Positions 33,502 to 45,189 of a stretch of DNA of 64,000 bases are shown here, piece after piece. Where the stretch lies: the NCBI RefSeq assembly GCF_963678635.1, contig NC_087066.1, positions 45,063,624 to 45,127,623 on the forward strand. Direction: 5' to 3'. The DNA is from Symsagittifera roscoffensis. Its lineage: Eukaryota > Xenacoelomorpha > Acoela > Convolutidae. The notes under the pieces were generated by a model. That model saw only the letters and a list, made by a program, of their open reading frames with translations, had not been told where the DNA came from and did not search any database. How positions within the stretch are numbered: position 1 is the stretch's first letter; each line of letters opens with the position of its first letter. Made by a program: the position numbers and the translations under genes.

Positions 33502-35525
33502 AGATATACAATTAACTACCAATCAAAACTTCAAAAACGCTAAAAGTTTCAATGAAATTTAGCAGATTATGATTTTGTAAATAGTTTGAGAATCAAAAAC
33601 TAAACAAACCGATTGCTTTTCTTCGACAAACGTTAGAACAAAAAAATACAAACAGCTTTCAGAAGTGATGAAAAATAAAGTTGAAATATGATTTGAATAT
33701 TATTTTTTTAAAAATTTGATAAAAGTGTATATTTAAAATAAAATACCTTGAAATAAAAAACTTTAAGCAAAAAAGTCAATTTTTTGGAATTCAGAGTAGG
33801 ATTCGCACTGAAGTTCCATGGATAGAAATACATTAAATTTGAGGTTTATTATCAGTGTCCGTAAATAGAAAATTAATCAATTTTAATCAATTAAAAATGC
33901 ATTATATTGTTTTTTATTCAAAATTGCAATAAAATCTTTTGCAAATGAATTATATGATTATTTTTTTGCTTTATAGACAATGAAACTTTTATTAGTTTAT
34001 TGTAGTTGATTTTTTTATTTTTTTTTGTGAAACTTCAATGCACTTAAACTGTTTTCTACGTTTTAAACTGAAATTGATTGCTTTTTGTTCTATTTCAAAT
34101 TTTTCTGCGCAACTTTGATTTTTTTTATTGTTTGTATGTTAATCAATCTCTCAATTTTGTTCGCTCCAAAAATTTTTTAATCAAATCTGAACCCCCCCCC
34201 CCCCCACACACACGCACTTCTGACCACCTTAATCAACCCCCTCCCCTTATTTCATGTAGTCCCTCACCCCACCACCACCAGAGCCAATGCATATGTTTTG
34301 TTATCTAGGCATGTTTTCTAATGTTTTTTCAAAATGATGCGAAACAACGAAAATAATAAAAATCATTATCATAAGACTTTTAGTTATCAAATAAACCATT
34401 ATAACGGATTTCAAAAACATTTATAGGGCATCAAGTTTTCGCGGGAGAAAACGTTTAATTCATTTTTCAATCCAAATTCGCTGTCGGAGCATTACATGGG
34501 AAACGATTAAGTTGATAATATTTTAGACCACACAATTCTATTGTAATCGGTTGTTTTTCACTTTTCTCAAACTCGAGTACTGTTGTTCTGTCGTAGCTCC
34601 GGATGAAACGTCTAATTACATATGAAGCGGATAAAATTGCACCGGGTACATCATCACAGGAGTAATTATCTTTGTTTTTGCTAATTTATATGAAAAGTAT
34701 TGATAAAGTTCATCCGTTTCAGTCAGCAATTGCAGGCAAAAAATTTTGAAATTATGCTTTATAGTTTCCTCTGTCAAATATGAGGATATTAACCCTGGCG
34801 GCATTTTCGTTAACCATATACTTAGATTTTCTTGTGAAAGCTAATCGAAGGACAAATGTTACTGCCTTCTCAAGAATTTTTACCGCTAGTTTCAGTACGT
34901 TAACATCAGTAAGGTCGAAGTCCGAGACTAGTTCCGATTCTTGGACTTTTTGCATGCCCCGTCGGGTGCGCACACCATTTTCAACCTGACACGCGTCTAC
35001 CTAAACTGCTCGTTGTATATTTTGATTCTGAAAGGTTAACGCGATTCTTTTACGCGTGGTGAATTATTCCGCGTTACACAATCGTTCTAAAAAGAACAGG
35101 GGCAAGCTAAATGGTCAATTTAATTCCATACGCATCTCAAATTTCAACACTTAAAATTTGATAATATCAGTCTAAGTTTCATAGCTTGCCTACCTTTATT
35201 TAACAAATAAATTGAGGCTAGTTAAAGGGCAGTAATTGGAGCATTCGGGGTTTTCTCTTGATACGAGAAGTCCTGTTTTCTAGCTGAGTACAGTCTAGAA
35301 ATGTTTTGTAATATTTTCGCATACTCTTCAATCTTGCTACAAGAGTCAAGAAATTTGTGGCAAAACAGATTGGAAATGAGTGGGGACGCAGATTAAACTT
35401 TTGTCGCTATATATCAACAAGACTGCTCGTATCAGGGCAAAACCCTGAATGTTCCGACTGCCTTTTAAATTTTTTGGAGCAGTAAAAACATTAAGAAATT
35501 TAAATGAAATGATACAAAATTAAAA
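33502..35525 (+). repeat. Tandem unit 2 (about 2024 bp)
   Basis: Directly follows unit 1. It has three extra C in the run near 34195, which accounts for the 2021 against 2024 bp spacing. Such high identity suggests a recent duplication or an assembly doubling. Confidence 0.9.
34616..34973 (-). pseudogene. Hypothetical small protein in tandem unit 2, same as in unit 1
   Basis: Frames 34973-34752 and 34804-34616 repeat those of unit 1 residue for residue, as expected from the duplication. This adds no independent support for coding. Confidence 0.2.
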
Positions 35526-35765
35526 AGAAAAATTCTAAAATTTGAAATTTTTTATAAAAATTATCCCCCCGCACGCCATTTAAAGTATAAAAGGACAATA
35601 TTCGCTCCTTGTAACAAATCAATAATGGAAAATAAGCTTCTTGCAACCAATTTGGAACGATTTCTAAGAGGGATTAACTCTCCGCTTACGCGTTAATAGC
35701 GCGAAATATATCGAGCGTTAATTGTCCCAAATTGGCCAAAATGGCAATCTTTAAACCCCCATAAC

Positions 35766-37639
35766 TTTTCGAAAATTGATCACAGGTGAAATATCTTTTC
35801 AAATTAATGCCTTTTGAATGACTCAAAAAATTTTGTCAATCAAGGCTAGTTAAAAAGTCGAAGTTTGTCTGAAGAAAAAACCCACCCCATTACAAATAAT
35901 CATTCAAATAGACTCTATTCAGACTGAAATTTGCATATTTTGAGAACAAGAAATATTAGCAGATCAGAAGCTAAGCTTGTAACAAGCAAATCAAATGTCT
36001 TAGCGGAGAATAATGAGTAGTCACAACTTGACTTGCAACAGCTTGAAACGAAGACTGACTGCAGCGCCAATTATGAATTGTGCGCAAGAACTGTCTTATA
36101 GTTTTTTTGTGTAGTTTTTTAAATTTCAACAACAAAAATTTCACGCGCAAAAATTATTGAAAAATTTAGTACGCAATATGCAAACGTTGCATAATTTACA
36201 GCGAAATGCAGCGAGAGAAATTTAAAAAGTCAAAAGGCATTACTATTTTTGATCAAAACTGCAGTAATTTGGCAAAATAACGGAAACAGAAGCACCTCAA
36301 ACCCATCGCATAAGGAAAAATTACTCATCAAATAGCGTAACGAGGCTGATTTACCGGTCCCAAAAAAATTTGAAAAACATTAAGAAAAGTGTTCAACTTT
36401 TTTTCTAAAGCTTGTTGTGTTTAGCTGTGAGAGTTAAAAATATTTGGGAATTAACAAAGAATAACCTAAAAAATGGGAGAAATGGATCAAACTATAATAT
36501 GCTTTATTCTCAAATTTGGTTGACTATAGGTGAAATGTGAGATCAAAAACTAAAATTCTAAAGCAAATTTTGCCTCCGAAAAATTTTGTTTTAAGTCAGT
36601 CAATTTTGAGAAAAAAAAACGTTTTAAATTTTGATGGGTGAAAATACTGCCATTAGCTGAACTTCGCTGACAAAAAGTATACTCTTGAATCAAATTTTCA
36701 TTAACTAAAAATTTGAAATTTTCTAGATCAATATGAATTTTATCAAGGCTCAAATAATACGTTTCAGCAAGTAATAAAATTGTGTTTCAAATCATCAATG
36801 TCTCTTCATTATAATATTGTTAAAGCTCTAATAAATAACAGTTTTTGTTTGCATCGTTTTTGACAGATATTTTTCTTGTTTCTAGTTTCTGCCATTTTTT
36901 GTTTTTGAAGCTTTTTTCTATTGTTAAAAACACTTGATAAGATCTACTAATACTCTTTACAGTCAAATTGGTAGCTCTGGTCATTTTTTGAAGTATTTGA
37001 TGGTTTTTTTCCCATTGTTTTTGTGCCAAAATATAATAAAAACAAGTGCCAATGCAAACATTTGGACAAAGGAAGTGACTAAAATCAGGCGCGACTGAGT
37101 CCTCCGGTCTAGATGGAGTGTTTTATTCCAATATTGTTCGTAATCTTTATTCCAACTCCCTCTTTCATCCTCTTGCAGGGTTGATTTGACATTAGCACTT
37201 CTTTCTATCTAAATAGCAGTGTGAATGAACACCCTCAACTCAAATATAGTAAATCTGAAATTAAGTTAAGACAATTTATTCATGATAGAAAGGACCAGCA
37301 AGTGAATTGATCAGCTCTTTACGGAGAGCATCTGTTCTGCCCGTTGTTAGGAACTGCATGCAATTTTTTGGTTATTTTTCTGGGCTGCATCACCCGCAAT
37401 CAGCGAGCACGGGTCATTTTGGGTTCCGAAATTTCGAGACTGACACCTAGGCACCACTCTCCTCCCAAAAAATGAGGTGAATTACTAGAAGACGCGTGTC
37501 ATCTAGAAGTTGAACACAATAGATAATTTTGCAAGATAGTAAAACAAACTAAGCAGATTCAATTACACCAAACTTTTTAGCCGATTTTTGAATTGCTATA
37601 TATATTACTGCAGGCAGTTAGTCTTATTTTTGTTCAATT
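35766..37639. other. Right flank of the inverted-repeat element and gene-free DNA
   Basis: 35766 to about 35890 resembles, in inverse orientation, the sequence at 49330-49472 outside the related end. Beyond that I see AT-rich DNA with short chance frames only. Confidence 0.4.
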
Positions 37640-38112
37640 TGAGGGCAAGCAAAAGGGGGCCTAGGAAATTAGACGATAAGCAAATTAGACGGATGCTACA
37701 AAAACGAAAATGGACGGAATTTATTTATTACACATCTGGCATTTTAGACGAAAGGGGAAGGGCCAACAAAACTTTTTTCTTAAGAGTCAAGTTTCACAAA
37801 TACAAAAAGAACATAAAATGTCAATACCTATTAAAACAATTAGTTTAAATAAACAAAAAATGTCAAATCTGAATATTACAGGAGAGTTTTGAATTGAATA
37901 AATTATGCATGATTGACTTGTAAAGGTTTTGGACACCGAAATTGAACTGTTGTCTACAAACAATTTTACTTTTCTAACGCAATTTGTGTGCAAACAATGT
38001 TAATTTCTCGCACTTTGTCTATTTTCTCACAATTGCAGTTTTGCAAAACCGTCTAATTTCCTTTTAAGTACCTCTATCTAATTTGCTTATCGTCTACCCG
38101 CACCGAGCGCCC
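37640..38112. mobile_element. MITE-like element with imperfect inverted ends
   Basis: TAGACGATAAGCAAATTAGA occurs at about 37670-37689 and inverted at about 38076-38095. GGAAATTAGACG is also present at both ends in inverse orientation. Outer borders (GGGC...GCCC) are approximate and no target-site duplication was confirmed. The 86-aa frame at 37588-37848 reads through the left end and is not considered a gene. Confidence 0.55.
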
Positions 38113-38164
38113 ATGGATCATAATCGACTATATTGTCATAATATGGTCAGCAGCTATAAAATGA

Positions 38165-38256
38165 CAAAATAATCGATTATAATCCATTAAAAATGGATTA
38201 TAATCCTAATATTTTTTATCCCAATAAAATCCATTATAATCGATTATAATGGATTT
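38165..38256. repeat. Cluster of ATTATAATCC palindromes
   Basis: Contains the perfect palindrome TCCATTATAATCGATTATAA plus its last four bases TGGA near 38231-38254, and a second inverted pair around ATGGATTATAATCC near 38173-38207. Confidence 0.7.
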
Positions 38257-38425
38257 TTTCGAGGGGTTATTCATGAAATTTACAATTTTGTTCAAAATTA
38301 TCTCATTTCCTGTTTAGTGTAGTTGCTACGTGTTATGTTATATAAAATGTTACATTTAGGAAAAAAATTTATATTTTTTTTGTGTCTACTTTTTCTAATT
38401 CATCGCAGTTATACACTTCATTTTA

Positions 38426-38545
38426 CCCCCCCCCCCCCCCCCCAGCCAGTTAAGCCCCCAGTACCCAGTATACTACCACCCATCAGTTTACTATCCCCCC
38501 CCCCCCAGTTTACCCCCCTCCCACCATTTACCCCCCCCCCCCCTC
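38426..38545. repeat. C-rich low-complexity tract
   Basis: Runs of C up to 17 bases, broken by AGTTTAC-like spacers. The Pro-rich 86-aa frame at 38323-38583 is a product of these runs and is not called a gene. Confidence 0.85.
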
Positions 38546-38716
38546 CAGTTTACACTGCCCCTTTAGCTGGAGGGGGGTTGTAAGAAAGCTGGAGGGGCTC
38601 GAGACTAAAAAGACGTTTTGTGGCAATTTTCAAAATATTTCACAAAAACCGCGTTTTTACCGGCGCGCGCTCCCCTCCAAAGGCGCCTCTAGAGTAATTT
38701 TGAAGTCGATCAACAA

Positions 38717-38787
38717 AATGGATGCCCTAAAAAGTACCGAAGGGGTGACTTTTTGGGTGGCCAGGGGTCGGATTCCTACAATTTCGT
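38717..38787 (+). repeat. Dispersed repeat family R1, copy 3
   Basis: ATGGATGCCCTAAAAAGTAC, then GGGGTGAC, then TTTGGGTGGCCAGGGGTCGG, in the order seen in the other copies. A GCGCGCG block precedes it, as near 13160 and near 52860. Confidence 0.65.
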
Positions 38788-38799
38788 TAAAGGCTCAGA

Positions 38800-40679
38800 A
38801 TCTGAGATTTGTCCTCATTGTCTTCAGTGATCCTTTCTTGGTCGAAGGAGTTTCTTGGTCGAAGGCGATGTGCAACATCATTAATTGTAACAATGTTTTG
38901 TCTAATAAAACCATAATTACCTAAATATTTCAACACTGCCATCAACATATCTCAAATGAGGTCACTCTGAAACTTATTTGAGCTCTTCTAGTTGCGAAGT
39001 TTAGCCAAACGGTCATCGGTTGTTGAAAAAGAATGATGCATTTGGTTTGAATATGCTTCAATAAACATTGAATCGAAACCATTTTAATTCAAAAATATTA
39101 TAGAAAAATAAATCGCAAAAAAAATCCGCTGTTTGGAAACCATAAGGTTGCTGAGAAACCAGAACGCTGAGTTATTTGAACTTTTCCGAATTTTATTCAT
39201 TATTAAGAAAACTAAGACTCTTTGAAAAAGAAAAGAATGTTTGCAAGACACCTAGTTTTAGAAAATTGGCCCGATAGCAAAAACTGGATTAAAACTTGAA
39301 AAGCTATAAACTATTTTCGACAGCTTTCATGACTTCTGTAACACTAATTCGAAAATTGTAAAATGCAAAAAATAGAGGCGATTTCTTTGAAAAAGTATTT
39401 GAGTCCGTGCTCGAGAAAAAATATTCAGAAAAATGTGCATTAGCTTTTCACTATTCAACGCGTAGTTAGTTTTCTTTAATTCGGTAAATGAACTCAAACG
39501 TCAAAGTTCAAGCGTTTTGGTAAACCAAAAGCCAGAGTGCTAAAAAAAGAAAACAAATCTCAAGCAATTGTGATTTTTTTTGAAAAAAAAAATTAAGCAT
39601 ACAACTTAGCTACCTCTCACTTTTTTTTTCAAACTAAGCCGAGCAGTATTTATTACAATGACTAATTTAATTTCACACAAAACGTTTTTGTAAAATATGC
39701 AATTACTTTAAAACGCGACAAGTTTTAATTTATTTTACAAAACCTACAAAAAAGAAATTGAAAAAATTGTCAGCTACTAAATTGAAATACTTCAAATCTA
39801 ATCAACTGTTTACTTCTGCTACAAAAATAGAAATAAATTGAGGCTTCTTTGCTCTTTGCTCCAATCGATTTATCAATCATATCAGAACATTTTTAATAGA
39901 ATTAAATCAGACCAATTTTTTTCGGAATCGGAATCCTGACTGAAGGTCGACTGACGATCAAAAATAGATTATCACTGAGTTAAGTTATCTCATCAGTATG
40001 GTTCTTCTTGTCTGTAGAGTTCGCTTTTTTCATTTTCAATTTTAACTTTAACAGCATTTTTCAATTTCAATTTTAACAACATTTTTCTCTCAGTCTGAAC
40101 TCAAATTAAAAAATAAATGAATAATTGTGTGCTTTTTAAATTTTACTGGCGTAAGCCGACTAATTGACCAAAAGAAGAGTGGAAAAATTGTTTTTGTGTG
40201 TTTTCTTAACTTTGGATTGTTTTTAAATACTTAACACCCTTTCAACTTTGAAAAATGCCAGGTTGGCTTTTTTGCAAAACAATTTAAAATGACTTGCAAA
40301 AGCCAATGCAATAAAACTTTAAAATCTTGTACCCTAAAAAACCAATTAATCATGAAAAACTTGAAGGGCTTAATTTTGTTTCAAAATTTTTTCAGCGTTC
40401 TTAATGTTGCATAGAAAACTTATAACATTTTAAAGCCTTGTGATTTTTAAGAATCACTTGTGAATCACCAGTTACACTCAACAAACCTATCTTAGGAAAA
40501 CAGGATAATTTTTTTTGAATTTCTATGACTTGTCAATTGGGACTTGATATACTTTGCCATTTTTTTCTAAAATTTACCCCATTTAAGAAAAAGTTGAAAT
40601 AACGTTTTTTTTTAATCCACTGGCATTCGAAAAGAATAGTTCATTTAAGATATTAAAAATCAATTATATTTTTTTGTTT
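38800..40679. other. Gene-free AT-rich DNA
   Basis: No supported gene or element. A-rich and T-rich runs only. Confidence 0.45.
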
Positions 40680-41467
40680 TTTTTGTGATAAAATACTTTT
40701 TTTATTGTATTGTGAAATTTTTATTCCTTTTAACAACGGAAACGAACTGAGTTTAAAATTAAATCAAAATTTTAAACTGAAAATTAAAAAATGTTACAAA
40801 TTTTAAACCGTAAATTTGAACAAAAAACCATCACAATTGTTGTGATTATGTACTTTCAATATGTTTTGACCTTGACCTCTATGTGATAATTACGTACCGT
40901 TCAACGTTTGCCGTTCGAAGTCTAGTGGACTTCGCGTCACTAGTTGTTCTTTTAAGACATCCGTCAGTTTCAATTCAATACCTTATTTTAGTCTTTTAAC
41001 TTAGTTTAGTTAGTTTAGATTACCAGTGGTGTTTGCACACTTTTATTATAGCGCAGTCATCAACAAATTCGAATCGGCGGGGAAAAAAAGTAAGATTCAT
41101 CTTATATCTGGCCCTAGGAGCTGAAGGAAAGTGAGTGTTCGCTCAAAAACACCCAAAAACTAAAGTCCTAGCAATCTCCTTCAAAGAATTTTTGACCTAC
41201 TGGAAACAGTTTTTATCAAACCCACAAACATTACCTTCGAACGCTACAAATTGCTAAGCAGAAAACAGTAGGACAGGGAATCTTACGAACAATTTTGGGG
41301 GGCATTGTCTGACTTTTTTGTGGTAAAATACTTTTTTTTATTGTATAGTGAAGTTTTTATTCATTTTAACAACGGAAACGAACTGGGTTTAAAATTGAAT
41401 CAAAAGTTTAAACTGCAAAAAACGGTAAAATTTTAAACCGTAATTTTGAACAAAAAACCATCACAAC

Positions 41468-41678
41468 TGTTGTGATTATGTACTTTCATTATGTTTTGAC
41501 CTTGACCTCTATGTGATAATTATGTACCGGTCAACGTTTGCCGTTCGAAGTCCAGTGGACTTCGCGTCACTGGTTGTTCTTTTAAGACATCCGTCAGTTT
41601 CAATTCAATAGCTTATTTTAGTCTTTTAACTTAATTTAGTTAGTTTAGATTACCAGTGGTATTTGCACACTTTTATTA
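41468..41678 (+). repeat. 5' LTR of Element C, 211 bp
   Basis: Begins TGTTGTGATTATG and ends ACACTTTTATTA, directly followed by the primer-binding site. A further copy lies in the upstream duplication at about 40838-41048. Confidence 0.85.
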
Positions 41679-41696
41679 TGGCGCAGTCATCAACTG
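41679..41696 (+). promoter_or_regulatory. Primer-binding site of Element C
   Basis: TGGCGCAGTCATCAACTG directly follows the 5' LTR. TGGCGCAGTC is a common primer-binding start in insect Ty3/gypsy elements. In the upstream duplicate it is changed to TAGCGCAGTC. Confidence 0.75.
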
Positions 41697-41792
41697 ATTC
41701 GAATCGGCGGGGAAAAAAGTAAGATCCCTCTTATATCTGGCCCTAGGAGCTGAAGGAAAGTGAGTGTTCGCTCAAAAACGCCCCAAAGTTAA

Positions 41793-42068
41793 AGTCCTAG
41801 CAATCTCCTTCAAAGAATTTTTGACCTGTTGGAAACAGTTTTTATCAAACCCACAAACATTATGTTCGAGCGCTACAAAATGCTAAGCGGAAAACAGAAG
41901 GACAAGGAATCCTACGAACAATTTTGGTGGGCATTGTCTGACTTAGCAAGATCATTTGAAATTGTCATCAACGCCGAACAGAAATGGATAAGGGACGTAT
42001 TCATTTTCAACATGAAAAACTGTGATGAAGATTACTTCCCAGAAGACACACAAGCGAGACTCGATTAA
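41793..42068 (+). pseudogene. gag: gag fragment of Element C
   Basis: A frame open from 41793 to TGA-free end at TAA 42066-42068, starting without an ATG. It shows the pattern MFERYKMLSGKQKDKES, then FWWALSDLAR and WIRDVFIFNM, typical of capsid regions in arthropod-type gypsy gag proteins. It is cut off before any zinc knuckle, so only a piece remains. The listed start near 41829 is a TTG; the true start is upstream or lost. Confidence 0.65.
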
Positions 42069-42410
42069 AGTTTTTGTGGAGTGATTAATTATTGGACAGA
42101 AGAGGGGACTAGCGACAACGACGATTATTCCGTTCTGAACATCAGACCTATTTACGATACCAACGGCCTTGAAACCAAGAAACTTGTGAGAATTGGATTG
42201 GGAGAAAACGCAATCGTTAATCTGAATATTCAATAGATCCGGCGAGGCCAGTAAGCTTCCTAAAGCAAACGTCCTACATGAACTGAAATTGAGAAATCCA
42301 CAATTGAAAATCTACCCAGTTGACAAGAAAATTCGTGAACTGTTTTGCGGCTTTACCAACGATACAATTAATATCATCGGGAAAATCATAGCCAGGATAC
42401 AATCCAATGG

Positions 42411-43404
42411 ATGGATATCGGAGAAAAACTCCTTTTTTTAATCACCACTGGACACAAGAGGAACATTTTAGGAAAGGATAACCCACCTCGAATTGGAATA
42501 GAAATAGCACTAAGAAAACAACTACTACCAGTCAACAATGTGAGCCTTCCAGAATTGTGTAAGTTAAACAATCATTCGGATACAACCCTAAACTTGTACC
42601 AAAAATCCAAAAGACTATTTAAGTAGAGTATGGAAAATACAATTGCACAGAAAGATCACCCATTTTCACACCCCATTCAAACCCATTCAAACTAAAGGCA
42701 GAAGAGTTCCCCTTCAAGTACTAGAAAGCGTAAAAATGAAATTAAACAGAGGGGAAAAGAGGGAAATTTTGTGAAACTAAGCAAATGTGATGAAGATTGC
42801 TTTATTAGTCCAATAGTGATTACAAAAAAAGAGGACGGTAGTATCAAGTTAGCCCTTGACTCAAAACTCCTAAATGACCAGATATTCAAGAACAAATATC
42901 AAATGCCAAACATACACGAGCTCATCGTCAAGATAGCCTTTCAACTTTCAAACAAAAACTCAGGGGAAATTTGGTTCAGCAACTTAGATCTAAAAAATGC
43001 ATACAGTCAATTACAATTATGCACTGACACGAGCAAACAATGTAACTTCAATATCGTTGGTGGTGAAACTATCGGGACATAACGACGGGAATTTACGGGC
43101 TGAGCGATATGCCAAATGAGTTCCAAAGGGTGATGGATTCGCTAGTAAAAGATATTCCGTTTACCAATATTACACTGACGATATTTTAATAGCCTCAAAA
43201 GAATCCTTGAACGAACACAAAGCGATACTTTTGAAGATTATTGACATTTTGGATAGTATAAACATGACAGTCAAATGGAAGAAGTGTGCGTACTTTCAAA
43301 AAGACATAGAATGGCTAGCATTCAAGATATCACACTCGGGGGTGAAGCCATTGGTAGGAAAATTGGATTCGATAAATAACTCAAAATTAATAAAAACTAA
43401 CTAA
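42411..43404 (+). pseudogene. pol: Protease end and reverse transcriptase of Element C, broken
   Basis: GHKRNILGKDNPPRIGIE near 42440-42500 resembles the end of a retropepsin. The RT follows with ITKKEDGSIKLALDSKLLND, then FSNLDLKNAYSQLQL (to about 43020), a TAA at about 43079-43081, the catalytic YYTDDIL in another frame near 43170-43190, and FQKDIEWLAFKISHSGV. Stops and shifts divide it into at least three frames, so it is inactive. The motif order is that of Ty3/gypsy RT. Confidence 0.8.
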
Positions 43405-43434
43405 AAAAAATAACTCAAGTCTAAAAAACAACTC

Positions 43435-43790
43435 CGAATTAAGGTCATTCTCTGGCTCGATAAACCAATATATGAAGTTTGTCCCGAATCTTTAAACTCT
43501 AAGTTCTCCATTACGCCCACTGTTAGTAAAAAAAATCTGTTTACCATGGGAACAATAATCACACGAAAGCTTTCGAAGAACTAAAGAGGCAGATCGTAAA
43601 TAATAAAGAGAACAACCACTTCGATATAAAAAGGACATCAAGACTAAAAACAGATGCTTCACACAGTGGTTTGGGAGCCACATTAGAACAATGGGACGGA
43701 AAAAATTGGTTAACGATAGCAATTGCCTCCCGCTTTTTAAATAGTCATGAATTGAAATACTCGACAAAAAAAATTGCATAAAGATCGAAT
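43435..43790 (+). pseudogene. pol: RNase H region of Element C
   Basis: Frame-shifted pieces with LRSFSGSINQYMKFVPNL, AFEELKRQIV, the catalytic TDASHSGLGATLEQW and SRFLNSHELKYST. These are the RT connection and the start of RNase H in Ty3/gypsy elements. After about 43790 the expected continuation is hard to read. Confidence 0.7.
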
Positions 43791-44301
43791 TGTATAATCC
43801 ATTGGATGTAAATAGTGTTTCTAACTTGGATTAAAATTATCCAATGGGCGGAAAGAAAGAATTACCTTTACACATTCAACGATCGTTCTTCGCGAATGTT
43901 CTTAGTTACGTCACGGACACAATACGAATTTGTAATTTTAATCACTCGCGTTCAGAGTCTTGCACAAGTGGTTGTATTCCATTAAGCCTTTCAAAATTTA
44001 ACTTTTATCATCTTCTTCTTTCCGACAAAAATTATTTTTTCTTTTTATCACGTTCCTGGTTATCAATTGACTCGTTCTTAAACCAAGAAGACAAAAATAC
44101 AATTTGAGATTTCCATTCGTCCGTAAAAACCTCAAAAAATTCCCTTCGGGCAGATAAAAAAAGAATTATTCTATTTTTCGATAACGACACTATGACTGAA
44201 TTACATAAAAAAAAGTACTCGCCACATACAAGGGAGATCTAAAGTTACGAACCACTCCATTAGCTTTTACAGAACATTGCTCGAACAATCTAACTAAATT
44301 A
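43791..44301 (+). other. Degraded pol stretch of Element C
   Basis: Lies between RNase H and integrase. Short frames only. The 87-aa frame at 43844-44107 is not recognisable as a retroelement domain. Confidence 0.4.
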
Positions 44302-45189
44302 ATGACAGACGAGGACAAAATGCTGAAGGACGTGAAGAAGGCAATGGAAGATGGCAGACCGTTGTACACATTTGGGGCTTACCTGAAGACCTTCCAACGG
44401 GACATCCACGTAAAGGAAGGATTGTTATTTAACGATAACAAGTTAATAGTGCCAGCAGCTCGAAGATCGCCATTCATGTCGCTACTTCACGAAACACACC
44501 AAAGACAGTTTGGAATGAAATCTCTATCGGAAACAAATTGGTGGCCACACTTGTATAGAGAAATTTACTACCACGGGAACAACTGCATCCAGTGTATAGA
44601 GGCGGGTATGAATCTTAAAGTAATTTTGGGCACAAAGAGTACCGAGAAATTGCCGATTCTATCAGAACCTATCAGATGAAGAATTAGACCTAGACTTCGC
44701 GGGTCCATTGGACAAAAACCGGGGTAATTCAAAATATCTGTTGTTATGTATAGACCGTTCCTCTAAGTTCACGTCAGCCAAAGTGGCGAATGACACTTAA
44801 GCTTATTCATTATTATCTTTTATGTCGATTACTGTCATCTACATGTATACCCAAAGTCTATCAGAGCCGACCACGGGTCATGCTTTATTTCGAACGATTT
44901 TAGAAACTTTTGTGAGAAGAACATGATTAACCTAATTTTATGTACAGTCGGAGATCATAGATCAAATGGAGTCGTAGAACGCCTCATCTACACAATTAAA
45001 GCAAATTTTATGGCAATGTCGTTTAACGAACCCAAACCAACATTAAACGTGGCAATTGATAAAATCATTTGGAATATTCGTTCAACGAAACAATCATCCA
45101 TTGGATGCTCATCTTTTTCTAAACATTTTAATAGACCGCCTAATACATTCTGGAAATCACTGGTTTCACACGCCATTAATTTAGGTTAA
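44302..45189 (+). pseudogene. pol: Integrase of Element C, broken
   Basis: The first frame (to 44679) has the zinc-binding region with HETHQRQFGMKS, WWPHLYREI and CIQC. The core continues in other frames with LDFAGPLDKN, LLCIDRSSKF, IRADHGSCF and SNGVVERLIYTIK, giving the D, D, E positions. It stops after a tail at 45187-45189. Several frame changes and a stop near 44680 inactivate it. Confidence 0.82.

Larger units (their letters stand above)
30985..35765. mobile_element. Terminal-inverted-repeat element with internal 2-kb tandem duplication
   Basis: The left end (30985-31335) and right end (about 35417-35765) are inverted copies of about 350 bp. They start GTTATG(T/G)GGGTTTAAA and end at ACGAGCAGTCTTG, each with a CAGGGC...GCCCTG hairpin. 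The interior is mostly two tandem units of about 2.02 kb. No transposase was recognised, so it is probably non-autonomous or decayed. On the right, similarity to the related end at 49473 continues outward to about 35890, so the true right border is uncertain. No clear target-site duplication was found. Confidence 0.7.
40680..41945 (+). repeat. Tandem duplication of about 633 bp at the 5' end of Element C
   Basis: The first copy (about 40680-41314) and second copy (about 41315-41945) both hold about 150 bp of upstream flank, the LTR, the leader and the start of gag. The first copy ends abruptly after GGCATTGTCTGACTT. Differences of a few percent show that the event is not new. Because flank is included, this was a DNA duplication and not retrotransposition. 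Confidence 0.85.

Noticed and set aside
37588-37848. 86-aa basic frame
   Set aside because: It runs through the inverted end of a MITE, and a second frame overlaps it. No known domain.
38323-38583. Pro-rich frame with a signal-like start
   Set aside because: Its prolines come from C homopolymers, which are unstable and prone to sequencing error; nothing else supports a gene.
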